A stretch of 49,568 bases of DNA from Candidatus Aminicenantota bacterium (GTDB lineage: Bacteria; Acidobacteriota; Aminicenantia; Aminicenantales; Aminicenantaceae), in NCBI GenBank assembly GCA_014727835.1, contig WJMT01000036.1:1-49568 (forward strand), in the 5' to 3' direction. Shown here piece after piece: positions 18,456 to 27,339 of the stretch. Each line of letters begins with the position of its first letter. Within the stretch, counting starts at the first letter, position 1. Below the pieces are notes generated by a model, which saw nothing but the letters and a program-made list of their open reading frames with translations, searched no databases and had not been told where the DNA came from. Made by a program: the position numbers and the translations under genes.

Positions 18456-19763
18456 GTGAAATCCATCTCAATTCTCGGTGCAGGGCCGGCTGGTTTGAGC
18501 ACAGGTTATCATCTGGACAGGGAGTATTCGATTTGGGAGAAGAACCAGCAGGTGGGTGGAGGCTGCCGCACGGAAAAGGTCAATGGATTCAGCTTTGATT
18601 ACGGCGGCCACATTTTCTATCCCCGGACAAAACCGGTCAAAACCCTGATCCGCAAACTTCTCAAAAATGACTTGTACTGCATGCCCAGAGAAGCCTGGAT
18701 CTATCTCAAAGACATCTACACCCGGTATCCTTTTCAGGCCAACCTCTACGGTCATTCTGTGGATATGGTCAAAGAATGCCTTCTGGGTTTGATGCAGGCC
18801 AAACTCAAATACGGGGAAAAGCCCGGTCGGTTTTCCGATTTCAAGGATTTTATAGACAAAGTGTTTGGAGAGGGAATGGCCAAACATTTCATGATCCCGT
18901 TTAATAAAAAACAGTGGGGAATCCCATTGAATGAAATGACAGTGGACTGGATGGGCGATTTTGTGCCCATTCCTTCTTTAGAAGAGGTTCTGGACGGAAG
19001 CTTGACAATGGCGCCGGAATGCATGGGGATCAATGCCAGCTTCATCTATCCCAAAAAAGGCGGCATTCAGACCATTTTCAATTCTTTGGTTCCTTTTCTT
19101 CAGAATGTGAACACCTCATCACCAGTCCGATCCATTTCATTGAATAACAAATCATTTCAGGTCCAAGGCCACAGCACTCAGCATTATGAGACACTGGTCT
19201 CAAGCCTGCCTCTTCCGGAGTTGGTCCGGATCAGTGACCCTGTGCCATCGGAAGTGAAGGCAGTTGCAGAGAAATTGAAATGGACCTCTCTTTATGTGGT
19301 CAATATTGGCATTGACCGGCCGGATATCTCTGAGAAACACAGGGTGTATTATCCTGAAGAAGACTTTGTTTTTCATAAACTGGGATATTATCAGAATCAG
19401 TCCCCGGATATGGTTCCCAAAGGCCAAAGCGCGGTCAGTGCAGAGATCTCTTTTTCAGAATACCGGAAGATCGACAAGACCCATATCATTGAGAGAACCG
19501 TCAAAGATTTGCAAAAAGCCAAAGTTCTTAGTTCAGATGACCGGATCGTGCTGACCCATGTGCTGACCCTCCCTTATGCTTATGCCCTTTATGACCATCA
19601 CAGGGGCCGGGCTGTGGCCCGAATCAAGGAATTCTTTGAAAGCCATGATGTTTATCTCTGCGGAAGGTATGCTCAATGGGAGTATCAGAATATGGAGCAG
19701 AACATTCTGGCAGGAAAGGCAATGGCTGAGAGACTCAATGCAGGGATCGGTCCAAAAAAATAA
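18456..19763 (+). CDS. FAD-dependent amine-oxidase-fold protein, copy 2 (tandem paralog)
   Basis: 435 aa, homologous along its whole length to the preceding gene: SILGAGPAGLSTGYHLD, FDYGGHIFYPR, DIYTRYPFQANLYG, SSLPLPELV and CGRYAQWEYQNME align with matching segments of copy 1. GTG 18456 begins 1 nt after the upstream stop, with AAAGGGA at 18441-18447 as ribosome binding site. Both copies keep the FAD-binding glycines and the final CGR-W-Y-NM block, so neither looks decayed, but they differ clearly in sequence (for example KIWTVPPKEMNFEW versus KQWGIPLNEMTVDW). This suggests two related reactions or a heterodimer rather than a recent duplication. The substrate is unknown. Confidence 0.8.
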   Translation: MKSISILGAGPAGLSTGYHLDREYSIWEKNQQVGGGCRTEKVNGFSFDYGGHIFYPRTKPVKTLIRKLLKNDLYCMPREAWIYLKDIYTRYPFQANLYGHSVDMVKECLLGLMQAKLKYGEKPGRFSDFKDFIDKVFGEGMAKHFMIPFNKKQWGIPLNEMTVDWMGDFVPIPSLEEVLDGSLTMAPECMGINASFIYPKKGGIQTIFNSLVPFLQNVNTSSPVRSISLNNKSFQVQGHSTQHYETLVSSLPLPELVRISDPVPSEVKAVAEKLKWTSLYVVNIGIDRPDISEKHRVYYPEEDFVFHKLGYYQNQSPDMVPKGQSAVSAEISFSEYRKIDKTHIIERTVKDLQKAKVLSSDDRIVLTHVLTLPYAYALYDHHRGRAVARIKEFFESHDVYLCGRYAQWEYQNMEQNILAGKAMAERLNAGIGPKK

Positions 19764-19780
19764 AAGGTTTTCCGTTGACC

Positions 19781-20938
19781 ATGAAATCTGAAAACAGAAA
19801 ATATTCCGTTTGTTTTTTTGGCACTTATGAAAGCACTTTTCCCAGAACCAGGACTTTGATGCAGGCCTGCCGTTTGAAAGGATTTGAGATCTTGGAATGC
19901 CACCGCCCTTTCTGGGAAAACATGAAACACAAGTTTGATATGTTCTCTGTTTCCTCTGCGGTCAAGACCGGTCTGGAATTGATGCGGATTTACGCTGTTC
20001 TGGCCCTCCGCTATTTGAGACTCAAAGACCATGATGTGGTGGTGGTGGGATACAACGGTTACTTTGATATGTTTTTGGCTTGGCTGCTGACCCGGATCCG
20101 GAGAAAGATCCTGGTGTTCACTCCTGTTTTTCCGCTGTATGAGACTCTGGTGGAAGACCGGAAGTATGTGAATCCGGACTCCTTAAAGTCCAGGATCATC
20201 CATTGGATCGATGAGAAAACCGGGGCGCTGGCAGATCTGATCATTATTGAAACCGAGACTTATTTGAATTACTACAGCAGGGAATTCAAAATCCCAAAGG
20301 AAAAATTTCATAAAATCCCATTGGGTGCAGATGAAAAAAATTTTTATCCCCGGCCCTCCAAAAAACAGTCCTTAACTCCGCACCAAATCAAAGTGCTGTT
20401 TTATGGAAAATTCATTCCGCTTCAGGGGATTTCCTATATTGTAAAGGCTGCCAAGATGCTGGAAAAACACAACCAGCTTGAGTTTGAGGTCATTGGTTCC
20501 GGACAGCTGACTCCGGATATCAACAGACTGGCCCGCAAATTGAATGTGCAAAACATCGATTTTATCGAGTGGATCGATTACAAAGAGCTCCCTGAGCACA
20601 TTCTGGATGCTCACATTTGTCTGGGCATCTTTGGCTCCACTCCCAAAGCACAAAGAGGGATCCCGATCAAAGTGTATGAAGCCCTGGCAGTGAAAAAACC
20701 GGTGATCACAGGAAACACACCTGCAGCCAGGGAAGTGTTCACAGACCAAAAAAATGCAGTGCTGTGCAATGTCGGCGACCCCAAAGCTTTGGCCGAATCC
20801 ATTGTTTTTCTCAAAGACAACAACCCGGCCAGAGAGAGCATTGCTGAACAGGGGAACAAACTGTATCAAAAAGTTTTTTCTTCCCAGCAGATTGCAAACA
20901 AATGGGAAATGGTATTAAATAAATGTTTTCAGAAATGA
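19781..20938 (+). CDS. Glycosyltransferase family 4 (GT-B fold)
   Basis: About 385 aa. The N-terminal Rossmann half begins YSVCFFGTYESTFPRTRTLM, and the C-terminal GT4 donor half has VLFYGKFIPLQGISYIVKAA and GIPIKVYEALAVKKPVITG (the second half of the EX7E region; the first Glu is not obvious). No signal or membrane helix is visible except a hydrophobic strand group near residues 70-110, often a membrane-facing patch in GT4 enzymes. ATG 19781 has AAAAGG 13 nt upstream; an in-frame TTG at 19775 has better spacing. The gene ends overlapping the next GT2. Sugar specificity is unknown. Confidence 0.87.
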   Translation: MKSENRKYSVCFFGTYESTFPRTRTLMQACRLKGFEILECHRPFWENMKHKFDMFSVSSAVKTGLELMRIYAVLALRYLRLKDHDVVVVGYNGYFDMFLAWLLTRIRRKILVFTPVFPLYETLVEDRKYVNPDSLKSRIIHWIDEKTGALADLIIIETETYLNYYSREFKIPKEKFHKIPLGADEKNFYPRPSKKQSLTPHQIKVLFYGKFIPLQGISYIVKAAKMLEKHNQLEFEVIGSGQLTPDINRLARKLNVQNIDFIEWIDYKELPEHILDAHICLGIFGSTPKAQRGIPIKVYEALAVKKPVITGNTPAAREVFTDQKNAVLCNVGDPKALAESIVFLKDNNPARESIAEQGNKLYQKVFSSQQIANKWEMVLNKCFQK

Positions 20939-21816
20939 AGCCAAAAAACGAATTGATCTCCATCATCATTCCGGCTTATCAGGCGGAATCAACCATTGCC
21001 CAGACCCTTTCTTATCTGGATGAGCAGGATTACCAAGGAGAGGTCGAGACCATTGTGGTGAACAGCTCCCAGGACCGAACCCAGCAAAACATCCAAAAAC
21101 AATTCCCTCATGTGAAGGTCATTCAGCTTCCCCAAAGGGCTTACACCGGAGAGGCCAAAAACATCGGTCTGAGACATGCTCAAGGGCAGATCCTTGCGTT
21201 CATTGATTCCGATTGTGTTCCAAGGAAAAATTGGCTTTCTGTTATCAAAAAAATGCATTCCAAAGGACATTGGATCGTGGGCGGTTCTATCGGGAACCTG
21301 AATCCCGCAAACATCATCAGCAAAGCCGAATATCTCATGGAACTGGTGCAGCTTTCGCCCGGAAGCCGGACCCGGTTTGTATCGCTCATCTCCACAGCCA
21401 ATTGTTTTTTTGATCAGCGCATATTTGACACACACGGCCTGTTTCCATCCATCCGGAAAGGGGTGGATATGCTGTTTTCCTATGTGCTGATGAAAAAAGG
21501 AGAAAAGATTCTGTTCTCTCCGGACATGAGGATCGACCATGCCTGTTCCACAAGTTTGAAAAGATTTTGGAAAAAGCAGGTTTATCACGGCGAATATTCC
21601 ATCATAGCCCGAAAACAAGCGGGTATGCCCGGTTCTTTTCTTTCCCGCACTCCTGTGTTTATTCCGGTTTTGCCTTGGATAAGGGGTTTCTTTATCTTGA
21701 AACATATCCTATTATTAGATAGAAAACTGATTAAAGACCTGGTTCTGAGTTTTCCGGTGTTTGCAGCCGGGATTCTGGCCTGGTCATTGGGCTGCGGCAA
21801 GAGTATGGTGAAATAG
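20923..21816 (+). CDS. GT2 family glycosyltransferase
   Basis: 297 aa. GT-A domain: LISIIIPAYQAESTIAQTL at the N-terminus, VVNSSQDRT, FIDSDCVP as the DXD site near residue 90, and GVDMLFSYVLMKKG with RIDHACSTSLKRFW further on. C-terminal hydrophobic segments near 240-260 and 270-290 suggest membrane attachment. It overlaps the preceding GT4 by 16 nt from ATG 20923 or, with the in-frame ATG at 20935, by 4 nt (ATGA); the latter is more typical, but neither has a clear ribosome binding site. It transfers a sugar in the cytoplasm; identity unknown. Confidence 0.87.
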   Translation: MFSEMKPKNELISIIIPAYQAESTIAQTLSYLDEQDYQGEVETIVVNSSQDRTQQNIQKQFPHVKVIQLPQRAYTGEAKNIGLRHAQGQILAFIDSDCVPRKNWLSVIKKMHSKGHWIVGGSIGNLNPANIISKAEYLMELVQLSPGSRTRFVSLISTANCFFDQRIFDTHGLFPSIRKGVDMLFSYVLMKKGEKILFSPDMRIDHACSTSLKRFWKKQVYHGEYSIIARKQAGMPGSFLSRTPVFIPVLPWIRGFFILKHILLLDRKLIKDLVLSFPVFAAGILAWSLGCGKSMVK

Positions 21817-21829
21817 AAAAGGGCAAGTG

Positions 21830-22594
21830 ATGATGACTCCGATGAAAAACCAGAACGAGGAACACGCCACCAGTGTTCATTTTGAACTTCATGACCAGCA
21901 CTCCTCTTCCTATCAGAAGTACAAAAATCTGACTGTCGGGGACAGAGGATTCGGCTCTCTGCTGCAGTACGAGCTGTTGATGTCTCTGTGCAGCGGCTTT
22001 CCCGGAGCTCTGGGTTTTTTCTTGAGAAGCCGGTTTTACAAGTCTTTGTTGAAAAAATCCGGGAAAGGGGTGATCTGGGGCCGGAATATCACCTTAAGAC
22101 ACGCCCACAAGATTGAGATCGGCAATGGGGTGGCGGTCAATGATTACGCTGTTCTGGATGCGTATGGAGGGAAAAACTCAGGGATTCACCTCAAGGACCA
22201 GAGCCTGGTCAGCCGCAGTGCGGTGCTGAACAGCAAAGGCGGACGGATTGAGATCGGAAACCGGACCAATATCGGGATGATGTCCACCATATTTTCCAGA
22301 GACTGTGTGGTGAAAGTGGGGGACGATGTGCTGATTTCCGCCTACTGTTATCTCATGGGAGGAGGGAATCATTCCATAGACCGGACAGACATTCCCATAA
22401 GCCTTCAGGGAGCGGAATGCAAGGGAATTGAGATCAAAGACAATGTGTGGCTGGGCGCAGGTGTGAGAGTCATGGACGGGTGTTCCATAGGAAGAGACAG
22501 TGTGATCGGGACCAATTCTTTTGTCAATCAGAACATTCCGGCCTTTGCCATTGCCGCAGGGTCTCCGGCCAAAATCATCAAAATGAGGAAATAG
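21830..22594 (+). CDS. Hexapeptide-repeat O-acyltransferase (left-handed beta-helix)
   Basis: About 254 aa. From residue 85 on the sequence has repeated imperfect hexapeptides (IEIGNGVAVNDYAVL, IEIGNRTNIGMMSTIF, IEIKDNVWLGAGVRVM, SIGRDSVIGTNSFV) and ends AIAAGSPAKIIKMRK, the usual close of maltose/galactoside acetyltransferase-like and WbbJ-like enzymes. It would transfer an acetyl or similar acyl group from CoA to a sugar, forming a trimer. The N-terminal 80 residues are an unmatched, partly helical region. Start by ATG 21830 or 21833 behind AAAAGGG. It lies directly before wzm/wzt, which fits chain modification before export. Confidence 0.85.
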   Translation: MMTPMKNQNEEHATSVHFELHDQHSSSYQKYKNLTVGDRGFGSLLQYELLMSLCSGFPGALGFFLRSRFYKSLLKKSGKGVIWGRNITLRHAHKIEIGNGVAVNDYAVLDAYGGKNSGIHLKDQSLVSRSAVLNSKGGRIEIGNRTNIGMMSTIFSRDCVVKVGDDVLISAYCYLMGGGNHSIDRTDIPISLQGAECKGIEIKDNVWLGAGVRVMDGCSIGRDSVIGTNSFVNQNIPAFAIAAGSPAKIIKMRK

Positions 22595-22607
22595 ACCGGA
22601 CAGTGAG

Positions 22608-23384
22608 ATGATCCAAAAATTAAAAGAAATCTATCAATACCGATTCTTGGTGTTGAGTCTGGTCTCCAGAGACTTGAAAGTCAAATACAAGGGCTCTGTC
22701 TTGGGTTTTTTCTGGTCGCTGTTGAATCCTCTGGTTATGCTGGCGGTCTATACAGTGGCCTTCAAATACATCATTAAAGTGAGAGTGGAAAATTTCCCCA
22801 TATTTTTCCTGTGTGCGTTTCTTCCCTGGAGCTATCTGAATGCATCCCTGTCCATGTCTGTAGGTGCGATCAAAGACAATGGAAATCTGGTGAAAAAAGT
22901 GTATTTTCCCAGAGAAGTTCTGCCTCTCTCTGTGGTGCTGTCCAATCTGGTCCAGTTTCTTCTCACTTTTTTGATCCTGATCCCTGCTCTGTTGTTTTTC
23001 AAAATCGATCTGGGCCTGGCTCTGCTGCTGCTTCCCTTGGTGATTCTGTTCCAGACCGGATTCAATCTGGGATTGTCATATTTCTTTTCAGCCAGCCACG
23101 TGTTTTTTGCGGATATCAAACACCTTCTGGAAATCTTTCTGCAGATCTGGTTCTGGCTCACTCCCATCATTTACCCTGTCTCGTTCATTCCGGAAAAATA
23201 CCTTGTTTTGTACAAGCTGAATCCAGCGGTCTGGTTTGTGGAGGGTTACAGGAGTCTCCTCCTTCACAATAAAGGCATTCCTTTTCAGGAATGTGTTCTG
23301 CTTTTTTTGATCGGGGCTGTGTTTTTTCTGTTTGGCCATTTGTTTTTCAATTATAAAAACAAAAGATTTGCTGAAGAAATCTAA
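22608..23384 (+). CDS. wzm: Polysaccharide ABC transporter permease
   Basis: 258 aa with six hydrophobic segments. The first 35 residues (SLVSRDLKVKYKGSVLGFFWSLLNP) are the cytoplasmic helix and coupling region typical of ABC-2 permeases Wzm/TagG/KpsM; PRWFVEG-like WFVEGYRSLLL and a final NYKNKRFAEEI complete the pattern. It would dimerise and form the channel for undecaprenyl-linked polysaccharide with the ATPase encoded next. Its stop codon shares one base with the wzt ATG (23384), so the two are translationally coupled. It is the second export logic in the window beside the Wzx-type flippase. Confidence 0.93.
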   Translation: MIQKLKEIYQYRFLVLSLVSRDLKVKYKGSVLGFFWSLLNPLVMLAVYTVAFKYIIKVRVENFPIFFLCAFLPWSYLNASLSMSVGAIKDNGNLVKKVYFPREVLPLSVVLSNLVQFLLTFLILIPALLFFKIDLGLALLLLPLVILFQTGFNLGLSYFFSASHVFFADIKHLLEIFLQIWFWLTPIIYPVSFIPEKYLVLYKLNPAVWFVEGYRSLLLHNKGIPFQECVLLFLIGAVFFLFGHLFFNYKNKRFAEEI

Positions 23385-24667
23385 TGGAAACTGTCAAAAT
23401 AACAAACCTTTCCAAAAAGTTCCGGAGATATCACCAAAAGTCTTCCAATATCAAATATGCGGTCTTGAATCTCTTCAAAGGATTCGGGTCTTCCCGGCAC
23501 GAAGACTTTTATGCGCTCAAACACATCAATTTGAGCGTTCAGCAGGGTGAAACAGTGGGCATTATCGGAGAAAACGGCTCGGGAAAAAGCACTCTGCTCA
23601 AGCTCATTGCCCGGATCCTGTTTCCTGATGAAGGGACCATTGAGACAAAGGGAAAAATCGCCACTCTCATTGAACTGGGGGCTGGTTTTCATGATGAATT
23701 GTCAGGGCGGGAAAACATTTATGTGAACGCCTCTCTCCTTGGGTTTAAGAAAAAGGAGATCGATGACAAAATCGATGAGATCATTGAGTTTTCTGGATTG
23801 AAACATTTCATTGACAATCCCATCAAGACCTATTCTTCGGGCATGTATTTGAGACTGGGATTTTCCATAGCCATCAACGTGAATCCGGATATTCTGCTCA
23901 TTGATGAGATCTTGGCAGTAGGGGATGAAAATTTTCAAAAAAAGTGCTTTGAACGGATCGAAGAATTCAAAGATAAAGGAAAAACCATTCTGATCGTGTC
24001 TCATGACTTGAATGTGATCGAAAGAATGTGCGATCGCGTTATCCTCATTGACAACGGCCAACAGTTCTCAAAGCAGGACCCTGTAGAGGCGATTTCAGAA
24101 TACCACAAAAGACTGTTCCAAAAGAGGAAACAGGCTTTGAGGCTGGGCCCGGATAAGACAGCTGTGGAGACGTCCGGAGAAATGAGGACTCTGACCGCCA
24201 CTCAATTCAATAGGTGGGGAAGCCGGGAAGCTGAGATCACTTCGGTCAAATTTTTTGATGACCAGGGCAACGAGACCTATGACTTCAGAACCCGGGATCA
24301 TTTGAAGATCCGGATGGATTATCATGCCAAGAAGCTGATCAAAAAACCTGTGTTCGGCATTGCCGTTTACACTGAAGACGGTGTTCTTTTGACCGGACCC
24401 AACACCCGCACCGGGGATTGTGATATTGACGTGATCCAGGGGCAGGGAAGTGTGGAATATGTCATGGAGTCTGTGCCGTTTCTTCCGGCAAGTTATCTGT
24501 TCACAGTCTCTATATATGACCATTCGCTGCGGCATGCATATGACCATTTGGAAAAATGCCTGGTGTTCAATGTGGTGGAGAGCCGAAAGGTCAAAGATAA
24601 ATTCGGAACCTTACATATCCCTGCTCAGTGGAGGCATGTCAAAAAGGGAAAGCCGGAGCCAAGGTGA
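23384..24667 (+). CDS. wzt: Polysaccharide ABC transporter ATPase with C-terminal substrate-binding domain
   Basis: 427 aa. The nucleotide-binding domain (about 1-245) has Walker A GENGSGKST at residues 62-70, ABC signature YSSGM near 150, Walker B ILLIDE near 170 and switch VSHD. From about 265 to the end is a beta-rich extension (AEITSVKFFDDQGNE, TRTGDCDIDVIQGQ) typical of the Wzt C-terminal domain, which in E. coli O8/O9a recognises the modified non-reducing end of the O-antigen. The ATPase family and length fit this class. It overlaps wzm by 1 nt and the next GT2 by 4 nt. Which chain end it reads here is unknown; a methylated or phosphorylated end is the known case. Confidence 0.93.
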   Translation: METVKITNLSKKFRRYHQKSSNIKYAVLNLFKGFGSSRHEDFYALKHINLSVQQGETVGIIGENGSGKSTLLKLIARILFPDEGTIETKGKIATLIELGAGFHDELSGRENIYVNASLLGFKKKEIDDKIDEIIEFSGLKHFIDNPIKTYSSGMYLRLGFSIAINVNPDILLIDEILAVGDENFQKKCFERIEEFKDKGKTILIVSHDLNVIERMCDRVILIDNGQQFSKQDPVEAISEYHKRLFQKRKQALRLGPDKTAVETSGEMRTLTATQFNRWGSREAEITSVKFFDDQGNETYDFRTRDHLKIRMDYHAKKLIKKPVFGIAVYTEDGVLLTGPNTRTGDCDIDVIQGQGSVEYVMESVPFLPASYLFTVSIYDHSLRHAYDHLEKCLVFNVVESRKVKDKFGTLHIPAQWRHVKKGKPEPR

Positions 24668-26448
24668 GTCTCAAATATATCGGGGTTGTTTTCAAAAGGA
24701 TGGGCCCTGTTTTATGGAAAGAGGGCATATCTGCTTTCGGGCACAAAGCACAAAAGATCCTGTTCAGGCGGTTTAAAACCGAATACCAAAGCTGGGTCGA
24801 CCACCACCATCTGCTCAAAACAGATATTGCTGAGAGAAAACAGCAGATCCGGAGTTTTTCGCAGCAACCCAAAATCAGCATTATCATGCCGGTCTATGAT
24901 GTCAAAAAAAAGTGGCTCAAACGAGCTGTCCGGTCGGTTTTTAACCAGATCTATGAGAACTGGGAATTGTGTTTGGTGGATGATGCCTCCACTCAAAAAC
25001 ACATCAAACGCATGCTCTCCAAATACAGGCGTCACCCCAAAGTCAAGACATTGTTTTCAAACCAAAACCAGGGAATTGCTGCGGCAACCAATAAAGGATG
25101 GGCTCTGGCAGAGGGGGAGTATGTGGGTTTTTTGGACCATGACGATGAACTGTCCAAAGATGCTTTGTTTGAAGCGGCCAAACTCATAAACCGTTATCCG
25201 GATGCAGATGTGATCTACAGTGATGAGGACAAGACAGACCCCAAGCAACACAGGTTCCAGCCTTTTTTCAAACCGGATTATTCCCCGGATTGGCTGCTGT
25301 CATTCAACTACATCTGTCATTTTTTGGTCTGCCGCACACAGCTTCTCCGGGAAGTGGACGGATTGCGGCAGGGTTTTGAGGGAAGCCAGGATTATGACCT
25401 GATTTTAAGACTGACCGAGAGGACCCAGCACATCTATCACATTCCCAAAGTCCTTTATCACTGGAGGCAGGTCCGCGGCTCCACTTCCATGGACCATAAA
25501 GAGAAAAAAGACCATATTGCCAATTCCATCAAAGCTTTAAGCCAGGCGCTGACCCGGCGCGGCATTGAGGGTTTTGTGGAAAAAGGGATTCATTTTGACC
25601 AGTTTGAAAGCTACAGAGTGAAAAGAAACATCAAACACCCTTCTCTGGTCTCTATCATCATCCCCACCAAAGATAAGATCCCTCTTCTCAAAAGATGTGT
25701 GCAGAGCATCCGGGAAAAGACAGATTACCCTCATTATGAGGTCATTGTGGTGGACAACCAAAGCCAAGAGCCGGAGACAGAGTCATATCTCTCTGAACTG
25801 ACCACAGAAAAAGACATCCAGGTCATTCCCTTTCATAAGGAATACAATTTTTCCAAAATCAATAATTTCGCTGTCAGCCATGCCAAAGGAGACCACATCC
25901 TGTTTTTAAACAATGACACCCAAGTGATTTCTCAGGGATGGCTGAGCGCCATGCTGGAACATTCCCAGAGGCAGGAAGTGGGCGCAGTGGGAGCCAAACT
26001 GGTGTATCCGGATGACACCATTCAGCACGCCGGAACCATCATTGGACTGGGGGGAGTGGCTGCCCATTCCCATAAAAAATTCCCTTTGTCCCACAACGGA
26101 TATTTTGGCTCTCTCAATGTCATAAGAAACTACAGTGCGGTCACTGCAGCCTGTATGATGCTGCGAAAGAAAGTGTTTGAAGAAGCGGGTGGGTTTGATG
26201 AGGTCAACCTCCCAGTGGGATTCAATGACGTGGACCTGTGTTTGGAGATGCGAAACAGAGGGTATCTGATCGTTTACACTCCCTATGCAGCTCTGTATCA
26301 TTATGAGACCCAGAGCCGGTCCCAATATTTGAATCCTGATGAAGTTGAGTTTATGAAGAAAAAATGGGGAGAGCAGTTGGCAGCTGATCCCTATTACAAT
26401 CCGAATCTGTCAACAGATAGTGAAGATTTTCAAATAAAGAAGGTTTGA
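24664..26448 (+). CDS. Tandem two-domain GT2 glycosyltransferase (paralog of 12714)
   Basis: About 594 aa from GTG 24664, which overlaps the wzt stop by 4 nt (GTGA); an in-frame GTG at 24628 would overlap by 40 nt. Domain 1 begins PKISIIMPVYDVKKKWLKRA and has FLDHDDELSKDALF and YHWRQV; domain 2 begins VSIIIPTKDKIPLLKRCV and has LFLNNDTQVISQGWL, VGAKLVYPDDTIQHAG and DVDLCLEMRNRGY. Both halves keep the metal-binding acidic motifs. Architecture and motif wording closely follow the protein at 12714. It is the first of three consecutive GT2 genes. The sugar is unknown, but the family is common for rhamnan or other homopolymer O-antigens. Confidence 0.9.
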   Translation: MSLKYIGVVFKRMGPVLWKEGISAFGHKAQKILFRRFKTEYQSWVDHHHLLKTDIAERKQQIRSFSQQPKISIIMPVYDVKKKWLKRAVRSVFNQIYENWELCLVDDASTQKHIKRMLSKYRRHPKVKTLFSNQNQGIAAATNKGWALAEGEYVGFLDHDDELSKDALFEAAKLINRYPDADVIYSDEDKTDPKQHRFQPFFKPDYSPDWLLSFNYICHFLVCRTQLLREVDGLRQGFEGSQDYDLILRLTERTQHIYHIPKVLYHWRQVRGSTSMDHKEKKDHIANSIKALSQALTRRGIEGFVEKGIHFDQFESYRVKRNIKHPSLVSIIIPTKDKIPLLKRCVQSIREKTDYPHYEVIVVDNQSQEPETESYLSELTTEKDIQVIPFHKEYNFSKINNFAVSHAKGDHILFLNNDTQVISQGWLSAMLEHSQRQEVGAVGAKLVYPDDTIQHAGTIIGLGGVAAHSHKKFPLSHNGYFGSLNVIRNYSAVTAACMMLRKKVFEEAGGFDEVNLPVGFNDVDLCLEMRNRGYLIVYTPYAALYHYETQSRSQYLNPDEVEFMKKKWGEQLAADPYYNPNLSTDSEDFQIKKV

Positions 26449-26449
26449 A

Positions 26450-27334
26450 ATGCAAGTCGATTTGACGGTCATCATCATCAACTGGAACACCAAACACCTC
26501 CTCTCTTTGTGCATACAGGCAGTCAAAGACCACACCCGCAAACTCTCTCTGCAAATCATTGTGGTGGACAACCATTCTTCAGACGGAAGCCCGGAAATGG
26601 TGGAGCAAAAGTTTCCGGATGTGACCCTTATCAAAAACAAAAAGAATCGGGGCTATGGAAAAGCCGGCAATCAGGGGCTGAAAAGGGCGGAGGGAAAGTA
26701 TGTGTTGATTTTAAACAGTGATGTGACCGTCAACTCCGGTTGTCTGGATGATATGTTCCGGTTCATGGAGTCCCGCCCGGATATCGGCGCTTCGGCATGC
26801 AAGCTGACGTTTCCGGACGGAACGCTTCAGCATTCCTGCCGCAAATTCCCTGATTTCAAGACATATCTTTTGATGCTTCTGGGAGTGCGGTTTGTTTTTC
26901 CCGGACTGAAACCGTTCAGGGAATATCTGATGCTGGATTGGGACCATTCAGATATACGGGAAGTGGACCAGATCATGGGAAGCTTTATGTTTATCAGAGA
27001 TCGGGTCATCAAAGAAGTGAAAGGTTTTGACCCCCGGTTCTGGATGTATTTTGAAGAAGTGGACCTGTGTTTGAGGATTCATGAAAAAGGGTGGAAGATC
27101 GCGCATTATCCTTATGCCTCAGCTGTGCATTTTTTATCCAAAAGTTCTGAGCAGTGGGGAGAAGTCAAAACCATCAAAGAATACCAGAAAAGCCTGCTCA
27201 AGTATTTTCAAAAAAACAGGAAATGGTATGAATATTGTACGCTTTTAGCAGTGAGCCGGATCAAATACTGGTTTTTCATCCCCATTTTAAAGCTCATCAA
27301 AGCTCCGCTCAGAACAAACTCGGAATTATATTGA
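26450..27334 (+). CDS. GT2 family glycosyltransferase (WbbL/rhamnosyltransferase-like)
   Basis: 294 aa. LTVIIINWNTKHLLSLCI, VVDNHSSDGS, NRGYGKAGNQGL, LNSDVTV and GSFMFIRDRVI with DPRFWMYFEEVDLC form the GT-A core of WbbL-like dTDP-Rha:lipid rhamnosyltransferases. These motifs place the nucleotide site (D in VVDNHSS) and the metal site (NSD). It begins 1 nt after the upstream stop, with AAGAAGG before ATG 26450. The full rml set downstream makes rhamnose a reasonable donor; acceptor unknown. The C-terminal 40 residues are basic and may touch the membrane. Confidence 0.88.
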   Translation: MQVDLTVIIINWNTKHLLSLCIQAVKDHTRKLSLQIIVVDNHSSDGSPEMVEQKFPDVTLIKNKKNRGYGKAGNQGLKRAEGKYVLILNSDVTVNSGCLDDMFRFMESRPDIGASACKLTFPDGTLQHSCRKFPDFKTYLLMLLGVRFVFPGLKPFREYLMLDWDHSDIREVDQIMGSFMFIRDRVIKEVKGFDPRFWMYFEEVDLCLRIHEKGWKIAHYPYASAVHFLSKSSEQWGEVKTIKEYQKSLLKYFQKNRKWYEYCTLLAVSRIKYWFFIPILKLIKAPLRTNSELY

Positions 27335-27339
27335 ATTCA

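Noticed and set aside
20989-21705. Minus-strand open frame of 238 codons opposite a GT2 gene
   Set aside because: Composition (many Phe, His and Gly without motif) fits a reverse shadow of the GT2.
22811-23272. Alternative plus frame inside wzm
   Set aside because: Wzm is a complete ABC-2 permease; the second frame is Ser/Cys-rich with no domain.
27235-27339. Longer start for the GT2 at 27340
   Set aside because: The extra residues lie inside the preceding gene and do not match the family; ATG 27340 begins the conserved domain.
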